The notes under the pieces are model-generated. The model worked only from the letters and a program-made list of their open reading frames with translations. It was not told the origin of the DNA and did not search any database. The position numbers were made by a program, and so were the translations under genes. From the NCBI GenBank assembly GCA_902564345.1, contig CACFAY010000012.1:1-36813 (forward strand): a DNA stretch of 36,813 nt, written 5' to 3'. The DNA is from an uncultured SAR324 cluster bacterium (GTDB taxonomy: Bacteria > SAR324 > NAC60-12). Below are positions 1-8,791 of the stretch, one piece after another; positions within the stretch are counted from its first letter, which is position 1; each line of letters begins with the position of its first letter.

Positions 1-98
1 ATGTGCTTAGCGATTTTTAATGTTGTTTAATTAGCAGAATTTTGTTTAATATGTTGATTAATCAACCCATCATTCGATCAGAAAAAGGATATGTCTCC

Positions 99-121
99 CC
101 TCACAGCCAGTTCGTGTGAGG
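99..121. other. Short hairpin upstream of first gene
   Basis: A 7-bp inverted repeat (CCTCACA / TGTGAGG) with a 9-nt loop lies about 70 bp before the first gene. No T-tract follows, so it is a weak terminator candidate. It could be an operator or the end of a transcript that begins outside the window. Confidence 0.3.
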
Positions 122-189
122 ACTCATGGTCTTTGATTCTTGAAGCATTTGATGAAATGTAAACAATAAATTCAAAAGGTGAAATCTTT

Positions 190-1089
190 ATGGAGAGATC
201 AAAAACATGCACTTTTATTGGCCTTGGAAATATGGGGCGTGAACTTTGTGCACAAGTTGGCAGTGCCGGATTCCCGACACTTGCATATGATGTAAACCCT
301 GAAGCAGCCAAGTATGCTGAAGATCAATTTGAAAACGTCACTCAATCCGATTTGTTAATAGCACTGAAGAACTCCTCGGTAGTTTTCAGCTGCCTCCCTA
401 ACTCCAACTTGGTGCGCGAAATAGTTGATAAAATTCTCCATCAGGAAGGAATTCTTGAAAATGTTCAATACTGGATAGACACTACGTCCGGTCATCCTGG
501 TGAATCACGAAGAATAGCAGCAGATCTGAAATCTCAAAGTGTTGTGTTTTTTGACTGTGCTGTTTCAGGAGGGCCTGCAGGAGCCGCTGCAGGGACACTA
601 ACTGCAATGGTAGGAGGAGATCAAAATTCCTTTCCTGAAGTGGAAAACATCATTTCATCCTTTGCAAAAAACATTGTTCATCTTGGTCCAAGTGGAGCAG
701 GTCATGCTGTAAAAGCAGTTAACAATACATTGCTGGCAGCAAATATATGCAGCGTATCCGAAGGATTAATAGCATTGAAAAAGTATGGAATCCCACTAGA
801 TGTTGCTTTAAAAGCAATTAACACTTCCTCAGGCCGATCATGGGTTACACAACAGAGAATGCCAGAGCATGTTTTGACCCGAGGTTTTGATTATGGCTTT
901 TCACTTGGTTTATTATGCAAAGATGTTGATACCTGTATGGGAATGTTGCAGGAAAGCAGTATACCTGCACCTTCACTCAGATCTGCAAGGGAGTTGATAC
1001 AAGTTGCAAAAAATATCTTGGGAGATCAATCGGATCATTTGGAAATCGCTAAAATAATAGAAGATTGGTCAGGAGAAAAAATCGAATGA
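190..1089 (+). CDS. 3-hydroxyisobutyrate dehydrogenase-family oxidoreductase
   Basis: This is an NAD(P)-dependent beta-hydroxyacid dehydrogenase of the HIBADH / tartronate-semialdehyde reductase / GLYR family, expected to be cytosolic. The 299 residues match the usual length. A Rossmann motif GLGNMG lies at residues 11-16. The substrate-binding signature appears as DCAVSGGPAGAAAGTL, and the catalytic lysine is K175 in GAGHAVKAVNN. The C-terminal helical domain carries the family's KD motif (GLLCKDVDT). The ATG is preceded by AGGTG at good spacing. Substrate cannot be assigned: 3-hydroxyisobutyrate, tartronate semialdehyde and succinic semialdehyde reductases share these motifs. The altronate-dehydratase family gene at 18.9-20.4 kb would fit a sugar-acid role, but it is far away and not in an operon with this gene. 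Confidence 0.88.
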   Translation: MERSKTCTFIGLGNMGRELCAQVGSAGFPTLAYDVNPEAAKYAEDQFENVTQSDLLIALKNSSVVFSCLPNSNLVREIVDKILHQEGILENVQYWIDTTSGHPGESRRIAADLKSQSVVFFDCAVSGGPAGAAAGTLTAMVGGDQNSFPEVENIISSFAKNIVHLGPSGAGHAVKAVNNTLLAANICSVSEGLIALKKYGIPLDVALKAINTSSGRSWVTQQRMPEHVLTRGFDYGFSLGLLCKDVDTCMGMLQESSIPAPSLRSARELIQVAKNILGDQSDHLEIAKIIEDWSGEKIE

Positions 1090-1325
1090 ATTTTAACTTA
1101 ATCGATATAATGTTTTTTATAAAGCGTAAATGGAGTTAAATCATTCTTAATTGAAACTAATTGCCAACAGTATAGTTCACAAAGCTCTTAACCTAATAAT
1201 GGCTTAGATGGCGATTTGAGAATAATTTAAAGATTGTGAATTAACATAATTAATAAATCAAATTTACAATTTTCTTTTTGAATAAGTTGAATAATAATAA
1301 AGAACCTAAAAATTGAAGAAAATAT

Positions 1326-2300
1326 ATGAATTTTCAAAATCGAATTGATCCCGAATCTGGTCTTCCTTTGAAAGAATTACTTGATGCTCTTCCGGGAGGA
1401 TTCAACGCCATTAAGGATATTGGAAAAAGACGAGATGTAATTAATTCATTCATTAGAATGAGGGCATCTGAACTTCCTACTATCGAAAATGTTGTAATAG
1501 AAGATAGGAACATTGCTTGTCCTGATTCATCAAATGAATTGGTAGTTAGGATTTATAAACCTAGAAGAGTTTCAGGGATTTTCCCCGGAATCTTCTTTAT
1601 TCATGGAGGAGGCATGATTATGGGTTCCATTGAGACAGAGAACCACAAGGTGGCTATGCTATGCGAGACCATTCAGTCTGTTGTTGTTTCAGTAGAGTAT
1701 AGATTAGCACCTGAGAATCCTCACCCAACCCCTGTTCAAGACTGTTATAAAGCCCTAGTGTGGATGTCAAAAAATGCTGAAGAACTCGGTTACGAGGCCA
1801 ATCTTTTAGCCATAGTAGGAGGAAGTGCTGGAGGAGGACTAGCAATTGGTACATCCCTAATGGCTCGTGATCAAGACTTTCCAAAGCTATGTTTCCAGAT
1901 GGCTAACTATCCAATGATAGATGATCGTAATGAAACACCTTCTAGTAAGGAAATTACAGATATCGGTATTTGGGACCGAAAAGCAAACATTGAGGCTTGG
2001 GATTTTTATCTAGGAGGCAAAAAAGCTGATGAATATGCTGCTCCTGCACGAGCCATAGATCTCAAGGGTCTTCCTCCAACATTTATTGATGTCGGGGAGT
2101 TAGATCTTTTCAGGGATGAAGACATAGAGTTTGCTAAACGTCTGCTTCAGGCAGGTGTATCGACTGAACTCCATGTTTATCCAGGAGCATACCATGCCTC
2201 AGAATCCTTTGCCCCAGAGGCAGAATTAAGCAAGCAGATTTGGATTACAAGAATTGAAGCATTGAAAAGAGCCTTAAAAAGTAATTCCAATGGTGTGTGA
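1326..2300 (+). CDS. Alpha/beta hydrolase, HSL-type esterase/lipase
   Basis: This is a carboxylesterase of the alpha/beta-hydrolase fold-3 (hormone-sensitive lipase, Aes-like) family, 324 residues, without a signal peptide. The oxyanion-hole motif HGGG starts at H93. The nucleophile elbow is GGSAGGG with S167. The rest of the triad is visible as D260 (GELDLF) and H290 (AYHASE). All catalytic residues are intact, so the enzyme should act on short-chain esters or similar acyl compounds. The ATG follows a weak purine-rich stretch rather than a clear Shine-Dalgarno site. It lies 236 bp after the dehydrogenase in the same direction; a shared transcript is possible but not shown. Confidence 0.88.
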   Translation: MNFQNRIDPESGLPLKELLDALPGGFNAIKDIGKRRDVINSFIRMRASELPTIENVVIEDRNIACPDSSNELVVRIYKPRRVSGIFPGIFFIHGGGMIMGSIETENHKVAMLCETIQSVVVSVEYRLAPENPHPTPVQDCYKALVWMSKNAEELGYEANLLAIVGGSAGGGLAIGTSLMARDQDFPKLCFQMANYPMIDDRNETPSSKEITDIGIWDRKANIEAWDFYLGGKKADEYAAPARAIDLKGLPPTFIDVGELDLFRDEDIEFAKRLLQAGVSTELHVYPGAYHASESFAPEAELSKQIWITRIEALKRALKSNSNGV

Positions 2301-2344
2301 TGATACGGAGATGCTCGTAAGAGATAAGTTACTAGAGTTCCTAG

Positions 2345-2639
2345 AATAATAAATTTTATTATTTAATTGCCCATCAGCTTCGCTTTTGAATTCAACCATT
2401 GAACATGGAATATTGCCAATTACTACTGTATGGTGTCCTTGTCGAATCTCATATACGTCTCAAGAATTAAGACAAACCTTACAACCATCTTCATGTGTAA
2501 CTTTTAATTTTCCTTTTTGGATAATTCCTAGATGACGAGCTTGGCAATTATCAGTACCAACAACAGTCTTGATAGATTGATCCCAAATCCAACCTGGCTG
2601 AGTGGTTATGCTATCAACCTTTGTTTTGTCAGGAGTCAT
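2345..2639 (-). pseudogene. Dead cupin-domain gene (relative of the gene at 34450)
   Basis: Translating the minus strand from the ATG at 2639-2637 gives about 98 codons. They align along their length with the cupin at 34450-34821: QPGW.W for KPGWKW, CQARHLGIIQKGKLKVTHEDG for CQAGHVGMILQGTLKVVHDDG, then YEIRQGHH for YSIAPGHD. An in-frame TGA at codon 60 (2462-2460) lies where the intact relative has Gly or Glu, and no clean natural stop follows at the 3' end. The gene is therefore a nonsense-mutated copy. It fills most of the 560-bp gap between the esterase and the exonuclease; the rest (2640-2861) is AT-rich with nothing I can identify. Confidence 0.72.
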
Positions 2640-2861
2640 AATTTATGCATTCGAAAAATCTATCTTATTTATTCCTGCCATTTTTATATCCTTTGAAAGA
2701 ATTAAAACATCGAAAAATATTTAAAAAACTATATACACCTTGAGAAAAATAATTTTATACGTTATTGAATATTCATAACAAATGAAGTTTATAAATCCAC
2801 GAAGTTTTTTTTAATATGGAAATTTTAGTTTTGTTAATTTAATTTATTATGGTTTAGAACT

Positions 2862-3461
2862 ATGGCAAAGACAGACTTAACTAAAAGAATTGTTTTTTAC
2901 GACTTAGAATACACGAGTAAACACCAGTTTACATCACCCATAAGTATAGGCATGGTATCTAGCAACGGCTCCAAAGAGTTTTACGCTGAATTTACTGATT
3001 ATGATTACTCCCAAGTTGATCAATGGTTGCAAACAAATGTTATTGACTTATTGATTTTACAAGATAAAGAGGATGGATATTTCGAAAAATCTTCTTCTAA
3101 AACTTTAGTTAAAGGGAGCGTGGAACATGTTCTTTGCTCTTCAGGAGGTTTGAATGATTGGATTAGCCAATGTGATTGGCCTATTATTATGGCGAGTTTT
3201 AGTAACAGTTATGATTGGGTAATTTTTAGAGAAATGTTTAAAAAAGCTGATATAGATTTTCCATCATTCATTTCAAAATGGACAATCGATATTGCTTCTA
3301 TATACATTGATTATGGATATGATCCTAACGAGCGAGAAGATTTTAAGGAGCATTATTTAGGTGAAGGAACAGAACGAAAACACAATGCTTTATTTGATGC
3401 CCAAGTGGCACAAAAATTTTATTATAAGATGAAAAATCAAATGCGAAGAAATAGTAGATGA
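2862..3461 (+). CDS. DEDDh 3'-5' exoribonuclease, Rv2179c-like
   Basis: This is a 199-residue single-domain nuclease of the DnaQ/RNase H fold. The first acidic motif is FYDLEYT near residue 12, with two acidic residues. A middle motif is SYDW around residue 121. The terminal motif HNALFDA near residue 178 is the HxAxxDA of DEDDh enzymes. The sequence fits the Rv2179c-like exoribonuclease family (PF16473): the early VSSNGSKEFYAEF strand and the WL..NV..LL segment are typical. An RNA trimming role is inferred from family. A 31-codon partial copy of its start, with similar upstream bases, lies at 5590. Confidence 0.75.
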   Translation: MAKTDLTKRIVFYDLEYTSKHQFTSPISIGMVSSNGSKEFYAEFTDYDYSQVDQWLQTNVIDLLILQDKEDGYFEKSSSKTLVKGSVEHVLCSSGGLNDWISQCDWPIIMASFSNSYDWVIFREMFKKADIDFPSFISKWTIDIASIYIDYGYDPNEREDFKEHYLGEGTERKHNALFDAQVAQKFYYKMKNQMRRNSR

Positions 3462-3560
3462 GATACAACATAATTTTGCTTAAATTGTTAATAGTGCAAT
3501 AAAAACACCTACAGACCTTGCAGAGATTGCTGAAAAAAGAGAGCCTATGATTAGGATCAA

Positions 3561-3780
3561 CCCGCGATCATTTGTATAGAGCTGGGTTTATGTCAGTTGA
3601 TAGACATGTAATATTCAAGTAAAGATCTATGAAAAAAATCGTTGTTAAGCTTGTAAGTTTTTTAGTTTAGAACGAGCAAAGATGCTAATAGGAGCTTTCA
3701 AAAGCATAAGAATAACTTCAGTCCATGAACTGTCCAGAAAAAAAGTTAATAACCCCGAGAGTATTATATTCCCTATACCT
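3561..3780 (+). repeat. Repeat family A, copy 1 (strongly decayed)
   Basis: This copy starts at CCGCGATC and carries TATAGAGCTGGGTTTA, then GATGCTAATAGG.GCTTTCAAAAGC and the end motif AACCCCGAGAG. The same order appears in copies at 20539, 34861 and 36604. Frameshifts and stops break the reading frame that is open in the best copies. It fills most of the gap between the exonuclease and the DUF411 gene; 3781-3894 shows nothing recognisable. Confidence 0.7.
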
Positions 3781-3894
3781 TCATATCTATTGAAATAATA
3801 AAATAAATTTAAAGTTTAGTTATTGTACTCCCCCACCTCCACTAAATTAATTGAGTCTAAAGATTGTTTAGAAAGGGTGAATCGGTTATGCCAA

Positions 3895-4317
3895 TTATCT
3901 CATCTCATGAAAGTATATTTCACCATTAGAATCAAATAGAATTACAGCAAAATCATCTTTGTAACCACCTTCCATTCCTGGAGAACCCATAGGCATTCCG
4001 GGAACAGCTATTCCAATAATGCCTTTGGGGCGATCTTTAAGGATTTTGACAACCAAGTCTGCAGGCACATGGCCCTCAACAATTATTCCATCAATAATCG
4101 AGGTGTGACATCCCCTTGCATTCTCAGGTACTCCAAGTTCATTTTTGATTTGATTCATCTTCTCACTAGGCACGATTTCTAAATTTAAGCCATTGGTTTG
4201 TAAATGTTCAACCCAGCGATCACAGCACATACATCCGGGATTTTTATACATTTTGTTTTGAGCATGAAGACTCAATCCGATAAACAAGAAAATAAAACTA
4301 GTGAGTAATTTTTTCAT
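3895..4317 (-). CDS. DUF411 exported metal-binding protein
   Basis: This 140-residue protein has an N-terminal Sec signal (MKKLLTSFIFLFIGLSLHA, cleavage near residue 19-20). It matches DUF411 (PF04214) throughout. Visible motifs are the cysteine cluster NPGCMCCDRW (C29, C31, C32), GCHTS (C70, H71), EGHVPAD (H83) and the hallmark VPGMPMGSPGME. Members of the family are often found near copper-resistance genes and are thought to bind copper in the periplasm. Here it stands alone between repeat copy A1 and an integrase relic, so no copper operon supports the role directly. The start is followed at once by a good signal peptide, but its ribosome-binding site is weak. Confidence 0.85.
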   Translation of the reverse strand: MKKLLTSFIFLFIGLSLHAQNKMYKNPGCMCCDRWVEHLQTNGLNLEIVPSEKMNQIKNELGVPENARGCHTSIIDGIIVEGHVPADLVVKILKDRPKGIIGIAVPGMPMGSPGMEGGYKDDFAVILFDSNGEIYFHEMR

Positions 4318-4447
4318 ATTTTTATATAATTAGGTTTCTGAATTAATGAGTTATAAGCGGTATTATGATTGTCCTGATTCAAATGTTCTCAAATTGATCG
4401 AACACACAAAAGATTTTAGTTCAACATTACTAATAAACTATTGTATC

Positions 4448-4620
4448 AGATGGTCGGAAAAAATGCTTACAGTATTTTGACACCCAACACTTCTACCTGA
4501 AGATATCCTTATAGAATACTGTTAAATCGTCGTTTGGAATTATTAACAGATAAAATGCGTAAAAAAGGCAGAGAATTTAGGAGAATTTTAAAAACCAGAA
4601 AGCACAAACCCTTGCTACTG
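4448..4620 (+). pseudogene. C-terminal relic of a tyrosine integrase
   Basis: In the plus strand one reads WSEKMLTVF, a stop, then HPTLLPEDILIE, and after a frame change NRRLELLTDKMRKKG. This pattern matches the end of phage-type tyrosine recombinases: a 'GHS..kM..rY.HPt.edl..AV..L' region with the catalytic tyrosine nearby. A TGA at 4478-4480 and a frameshift near 4520 destroy it. The tail motif RRLELLT recurs at 11185. It abuts the tRNA relic at 4622, as an integrase does next to its att site. The rest of the 4318-4925 gap is AT-rich with nothing recognised. Confidence 0.5.
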
Positions 4621-4621
4621 C

Positions 4622-4666
4622 AGGAGGTGGTGGAAGGGTTTGAACCTTCTAAATTCTGGTTATGAG
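4622..4666 (-). repeat. tRNA-Met 3'-half relic R1 (att-like)
   Basis: The strand reads AGGAGGTGGTGGAAGGG followed by TTTGAACCTTCT and GGTTATGAG. Reverse-complemented, this is an anticodon loop with CAT, a T-arm (GGTTCAAA) and an acceptor end. It is a diverged version of the better copy at 36337. No D-arm follows, so it is not a working tRNA. Confidence 0.6.
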
Positions 4667-4925
4667 TTTTATGTCCACCACTATTAGTGCTTAATGCTAA
4701 GTTAAGTTATTTGATGTATTCTAGGTGATGACGGTAAGTAATAGTAAATTAAATTTTTATTTAGTTTTACCAAATTTTAACCAATAATACGGCTTATTGT
4801 TACTTATATGTAAAACAAATAAGATCCAACCATCCCGCTAAGCACTACTTTTGAGAATATTTTTGATCTATCTGTGATTAAACCCGCCAGCAAAGGTGTG
4901 AAATGTAGCACCAAAGGGAGTAACC

Positions 4926-5225
4926 TTATTCAATAACGTCTTTCATCACGTTTCCAAAAACCATCATATATTTCAGTTCGAATCTTTCAGACCACTCGGG
5001 TACTAACGGGCCTGCCATAAGATTTTCAAAACGCTGTTTCAATCCATCGCTGTCTTCGACTGATTCGATCAATGTCGCCTCCGTTTCATCATTATTCAAG
5101 TACCACTCAAAGCTCATTAATTTTTCTTCTTTTCCTTCAAAGGTTAATTTTGCTGAGCGGTCTTTTATCCATTGCTTGGCTTCATCAGCGTCACATTTCA
5201 AGCTCTTATGCATAACTGTGATCAC
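4926..5225 (-). CDS. Small ABM-fold (dimeric alpha-beta barrel) protein
   Basis: This is a 99-residue cytosolic protein of unknown function. The layout suggests the antibiotic-biosynthesis-monooxygenase-like fold: a starting beta strand (MITVMHK), a helix, a strand SFEWYLN, a strand TLIESVEDSD, a helix of about 20 residues, and a final strand KYMMVFGNV. The protein at 35079-35456 shows the same arrangement (a strand with an acidic end, a helix, then a 'v.G.vsd..ke' tail), so the two may be distant relatives. Members of this fold range from quinol monooxygenases to structural proteins; no active-site residue can be named. It lies between relic R1 and repeat copy B1. Confidence 0.5.
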   Translation of the reverse strand: MITVMHKSLKCDADEAKQWIKDRSAKLTFEGKEEKLMSFEWYLNNDETEATLIESVEDSDGLKQRFENLMAGPLVPEWSERFELKYMMVFGNVMKDVIE

Positions 5226-5441
5226 ACGGTTTGTGTCTGAGTTTAAATTACCAATTTTATTTTCTCCTTCATTTTAGATGTCAAAAGAAATATTTTAACG
5301 CTTAGCATCACTTAAATAAAAGATTTATGCAACTCAAAGTATTTGGTCTTAAGGTTGAGCTGAATGACCTTATAAAACTTTTAAAGCGTTCTTTATTGTG
5401 CCTAAACATCAATAAGAGTAACATTTAAGGCTAACAAACCA

Positions 5442-5566
5442 ATATTGTCTCAGAGGGCGTTTTAAGCATTATTTGAATAAAGGTGGGGTGGAGCCACAAA
5501 ATGGGCATTAAGCTTTATATATATCATTCCATCAACCTACACTATTGAGAATATCGGTTTGTTAAT
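5442..5566 (-). repeat. Repeat family B, copy 1
   Basis: Reverse-complemented, this stretch runs TTAACAAACCGATATTCTC, TGTAGGTTGATGGAATGATATATATAAAG, TGCCCATTTTGTGGC, then CACCTTTATTCAAATAATGC and CTCTGAGACAATATT. Copies at 16125 and 31888 share every block in the same order. The unit is about 120 bp. It lies in the 458-bp gap before yhgN; 5226-5441 shows nothing else. Confidence 0.8.
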
Positions 5567-5589
5567 ATATTTAACCAAGGTAAAGTACT

Positions 5590-5682
5590 ATGGCAAAGCC
5601 TGACTTAACTAATCAAAGCTTGGTGTTCGTAGAGGAGTATGTGAGCTCTGGTGATCACTTGGAGTACGTAAAAAAGGTTTAA
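5590..5682 (+). pseudogene. Truncated copy of the exonuclease start
   Basis: This ORF encodes 30 residues beginning MAKPDLTNQSLVFVEEYVSS, which parallels MAKTDLTKRIVFYDLEYTSK of the gene at 2862. The bases just before the ATG are also alike (an A/T-rich leader ending in AC-TATGGCAAAG). The copy ends in TAA two bases before the yhgN ATG, so it may now act as a leader peptide whose translation carries ribosomes into yhgN. The simpler reading is a decayed paralogue cut off when the yhgN module arrived. Confidence 0.55.
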
Positions 5683-5683
5683 A

Positions 5684-6280
5684 ATGGATATTCTATCGGC
5701 AGGACTAACCTTGCTCCTCATTATGGATCCACTGGGGAATATTCCTGTTTTTCTTACTGTATTAAAAAATGTCGAAAGTGAATCCCGTAAACGTAAAATA
5801 TTGATACGTGAGCTGGCAATTGCCTTGCTTGTACTGTTGCTATTTCTATTTATTGGCCAATATCTTTTACAATTGCTTAATTTACGTCAGGAAGCAGTAC
5901 ATATTGCTGGTGGTATTGTGCTGTTTTTAATTGCTCTGCGTATGATTTTCCCTTCAGAAAAGGGAATTATGGGTGATTTTCCTGAAGGTGAACCATTTAT
6001 TGTCCCATTAGCAGTACCGCTTTTAGCAGGCCCTTCCACACTGGCAATGCTTATTTTACTGGCAAGATCTCAGCCAGATAGAATCTTTGACTGGTTCATT
6101 GCAGTTATAGGAGCTTGGTTAGTTACAAGCCTGATTATGCTTTCCTCAGGGAAACTCCACAAACTCCTGGGAATGAGAGGTCTTATCGCAGTTGAAAGAC
6201 TGATGGGAATGGTTTTGGTGGCAATTTCAGTTCAGATGCTACTAGACGGAATTACAACTTACTTTAAAGCAGTGTCATAA
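5684..6280 (+). CDS. yhgN: YhgN-type MarC family inner-membrane protein
   Basis: This is a 198-residue integral membrane protein of the UPF0056/MarC family with about six hydrophobic segments. Hallmarks are LLLIMDPLGNIPVF near residue 10, AGGIVLFLIALRMIFP near 75, and EPFIVPLAVPLLAGPSTLA near 103. These resemble Escherichia coli YhgN closely, including the ERLMGM..V..S.QM.LDGI end. The transport function of the family is not established; early links of MarC to antibiotic resistance were not upheld. The ATG lies two bases after the small ORF at 5590. The dehydratase-like gene follows 27 bp downstream, so the two probably share a transcript. Confidence 0.85.
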   Translation: MDILSAGLTLLLIMDPLGNIPVFLTVLKNVESESRKRKILIRELAIALLVLLLFLFIGQYLLQLLNLRQEAVHIAGGIVLFLIALRMIFPSEKGIMGDFPEGEPFIVPLAVPLLAGPSTLAMLILLARSQPDRIFDWFIAVIGAWLVTSLIMLSSGKLHKLLGMRGLIAVERLMGMVLVAISVQMLLDGITTYFKAVS

Positions 6281-6307
6281 ATTAAAAAACTAGTGGAAGG
6301 AAATCAT

Positions 6308-7273
6308 ATGATCGACATTAACAAAATACTCTATGCCAATGAGGTTCTAGCTGGAGTAGTAAGAGAGACACCCGTTCTTTTTTCTAAGACTGTTAATAGT
6401 GAGAAGGGTGTTAATTTGTATTTAAAAACAGAATGTAATCAAATCAATGGATCCTTTAAATCAAGAGGAGCCTATTTTGCTATGCATCAGTATTTTCAAA
6501 AGAATGAAAAAAATGATGTAGTTGCTTTTTCTTCTGGTAATCATGCTCAAGGAGTTGCATACTCAGCGAATCTTATGGGAGTCAAAGCCACGATTATTAT
6601 GCCTAAGGACACCCCAAAAACTAAAATACAAAAAACCGAATCCCTGGGAGCAAAAATCATCTTTTATGATCGATACAATGAATCAAGAGAAGCAATTGCT
6701 CAAAAAGTTGCTATAGAGACAGGCGCCTTTCTAATTCCATCTTATGATCACTATGATGTAATATCAGGACAAGGCACTGCCGCTCTTGAGGCGATAAATC
6801 AAATGGCTATTATCGGAGAGGGAATTGATTATTTTATTTGCCCTGTGGGAGGTGGTGGCTTAATTGCTGGTTGCAGTGTCGCCATTAAACATTATTTTAA
6901 ACAGAGTAATATTATTGGTGTGGAACCAGAATTATTTAATGACACACAATTATCTCTCAGCAAGGGCAAAAGGGTTTCAATTGATATTAACCAAAACACT
7001 CTATGTGATGCCTTGATGGCAAAAACGCCAGGAGAATTAACATTTCCAATTAACCAAGAGAATATAACAGATGTAGCTACAGTAAATGAAGATGAAATCA
7101 AAGCCGCCATGCGCTTTGCTTTCAAAGAATTTAATCTTGTGGTAGAACCGGGCGGCATTGTTAGTTTAGCCTTTGCATTGAAGCATCGGTTTTCAATCGA
7201 GAATGCAAATATTTTGATCTTATTGAGTGGGGGTAATGTTGATTCAGATCTTTTCGATGAATTAATAAAATAA
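6308..7273 (+). CDS. Threonine dehydratase-like PLP enzyme (fold type II)
   Basis: This is a PLP-dependent ammonia-lyase or racemase of the threonine dehydratase / serine racemase / hydroxyaspartate dehydratase group, 321 residues with no ACT regulatory domain. K51 in GSFKSRGA should form the Schiff base. SSGNHAQG and the phosphate-cup GGGGLIAG are intact, and LSGGNVD ends the catalytic core. I place the start at the ATG 6308 because GGAAGG precedes it at good spacing; an upstream GTG at 6293 lies inside that site. Catabolic deamination of threonine, serine or 3-hydroxyaspartate is the likely reaction; substrate is unresolved. It follows yhgN closely and forms one module with it. Confidence 0.85.
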   Translation: MIDINKILYANEVLAGVVRETPVLFSKTVNSEKGVNLYLKTECNQINGSFKSRGAYFAMHQYFQKNEKNDVVAFSSGNHAQGVAYSANLMGVKATIIMPKDTPKTKIQKTESLGAKIIFYDRYNESREAIAQKVAIETGAFLIPSYDHYDVISGQGTAALEAINQMAIIGEGIDYFICPVGGGGLIAGCSVAIKHYFKQSNIIGVEPELFNDTQLSLSKGKRVSIDINQNTLCDALMAKTPGELTFPINQENITDVATVNEDEIKAAMRFAFKEFNLVVEPGGIVSLAFALKHRFSIENANILILLSGGNVDSDLFDELIK

Positions 7274-7442
7274 ATATTGAGTTGGAATGATAGAAATCAA
7301 AAAAGAAAGATTAACTCTAAAAAATTTAGTTATTGACCAAAGAAAAACTGATAAGGCGGGGTCCATTTTCAAGCGTACCATTCAATACCACTTTCTCAGC
7401 TATTGTAAAAAATACAAAAAAGCTTTAATACATTGGTATTGT

Positions 7443-7520
7443 TGTTGGCGGGGGAAAGGATTTGAACCTTAGACCTTCGCATTATTAGCTGGACGAGCTA
7501 CCTGACTGATCCATCCCGCT
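7443..7520 (-). pseudogene. Decayed tRNA-Met-like gene, nearly full length (R2)
   Basis: Read on the minus strand this is the most complete tRNA relic: AGCGGGATGGATCAGTCAGG (acceptor and D-arm), a loop CTAATAA where CAT has become AAT, GGTTCAAATCC (T-arm) and CCCCCGCC followed by AACA instead of ACCA. The acceptor stem and anticodon stem no longer pair well. It differs from the other relics in keeping the 5' half. A 61-codon ORF at 7287-7472 runs into it and is not credible as a gene. Confidence 0.6.
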
Positions 7521-7534
7521 AATGGAGCCGAAAA

Positions 7535-8752
7535 TCAAGATCTTGCTGTCTTCGATCGGGCGATTCTTTTGGTCATCAATGAGGCTGCCACACCCAGTAC
7601 GGCCATCAGGATGATTATTAAGAGGCCTAAATGAAAAAGCTCGTAGCCACCTACTGCAGCTATAATTGAACCGCCAATAACCCCGAAACCCATCTGCATA
7701 GCTCCTGTAAATCCAGAAGCACTCCCTGCCAGCCTTCCTGCCGAAGCAATTGCTCCCATGGTGGCATTTGGAATTACCAGTCCAGCAGAAAAACCCATAA
7801 CCATTCCTGTAAACGAAATCAAAAAAGGATTCAGAAGTTCGCCGATTGTCATAAGAAAAAGTAATACTGTGCTTAAAAAACAAATGGTGCTACCAATAAA
7901 AGTCATACTTTCAAGGCCCAATTTCTTTGCCATCCAGCGTGTGATGAAATTGCCGAACATATATCCCACCGGAGTGGAGGCAAACCAGACTCCGATTTCT
8001 CCTGGACTTAATCCTAGCCTTGAATATTCGTAAGGTACAAATCCAATCATGCAAAGAAAGATACCGACGCTACATGCAGAAGCAAAAACAAAAGCAATAA
8101 AAAGCCGGTTGGAAAACAATTCGAAGTACTCACTGATAAGAAGACGCGGGACGATTGTTCCCATGGGGTTAAGGTTTGTTTCGTTTAGAAAAAAATAGTT
8201 TGACACCAGAGAAATTCCTCCTGCCAGGGCAATTATGACCATCGTTCCCTTCCAACCGATCATTTCGTCAATTAGACCTCCGCATATGAAGCTGAAGATT
8301 GGAGCGATAACCATTACGGCACTGATTGTCGCAAAAACCGAAGCACCCTTCGTTCTATCATATGAATCATTTATGATGGCCCTGACGATTGAAACTGTAG
8401 CTGCAGCTCCAATCCCTTGCAGTATCCTAGCGTAAATCAGGGTAGTGATGGAAGTAGCGTAGACTCCTATTAAACCTCCGATGGCATAAATACCCATGCC
8501 GAATAGGAGTGGTTTCCTTCGTCCATATCGGTCTGAGATGGGTCCATAAATGAGCTGGGAGGAGGCGATAGCAATGAAGTATCCCGAAAGTAGAAACTGA
8601 GCTAATGCACTATCTGCATCAAACTCCTCCGCTACCGATTTTAGGGACGGTGAAATGATTGTTAAACCAACAGCAGTGCATCCCATAGAGAGTATAAGTA
8701 ACCAGATTGGAGCACTGGCTACCTGACCAGTTTTTCTGGATGAAGGTTCCAA
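7535..8752 (-). CDS. Bcr/CflA-type MFS drug exporter
   Basis: This is a 405-residue major facilitator with 12 predicted membrane segments, of the DHA1 Bcr/CflA subfamily (proton-driven drug or metabolite export). The cytoplasmic loop 2-3 motif A reads GPISDRYGRRKPLLFG. LQGIGAAATVSIVRAIINDSYDR matches the subfamily's segment-4/5 signature. The start is a TTG with AAGGGG about ten bases upstream. G+C looks higher than in the flanking genes. Tightly framed by tRNA relics: R2 lies 15 bp past its stop and a shorter one about 40 bp before its start, so this single gene looks like one cargo unit. Confidence 0.87.
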   Translation of the reverse strand: MEPSSRKTGQVASAPIWLLILSMGCTAVGLTIISPSLKSVAEEFDADSALAQFLLSGYFIAIASSQLIYGPISDRYGRRKPLLFGMGIYAIGGLIGVYATSITTLIYARILQGIGAAATVSIVRAIINDSYDRTKGASVFATISAVMVIAPIFSFICGGLIDEMIGWKGTMVIIALAGGISLVSNYFFLNETNLNPMGTIVPRLLISEYFELFSNRLFIAFVFASACSVGIFLCMIGFVPYEYSRLGLSPGEIGVWFASTPVGYMFGNFITRWMAKKLGLESMTFIGSTICFLSTVLLFLMTIGELLNPFLISFTGMVMGFSAGLVIPNATMGAIASAGRLAGSASGFTGAMQMGFGVIGGSIIAAVGGYELFHLGLLIIILMAVLGVAASLMTKRIARSKTARS

Positions 8753-8791
8753 AAAGTTTTCCCCTTTACTAATCTTATTGTTAGTGTTTAA

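Noticed and set aside
2346-2364. AT palindrome near the end of the esterase gene
   Set aside because: The stem is only A and T, in an AT-rich genome, so it is not good evidence of a terminator.
6293-6307. GTG start for the threonine dehydratase-like gene
   Set aside because: This codon lies in the ribosome-binding GGAAGG of the ATG at 6308.
7287-7472. 61-codon ORF after the dehydratase-like gene
   Set aside because: It runs into the decayed tRNA R2, has no family pattern and is low-complexity; not a credible gene.
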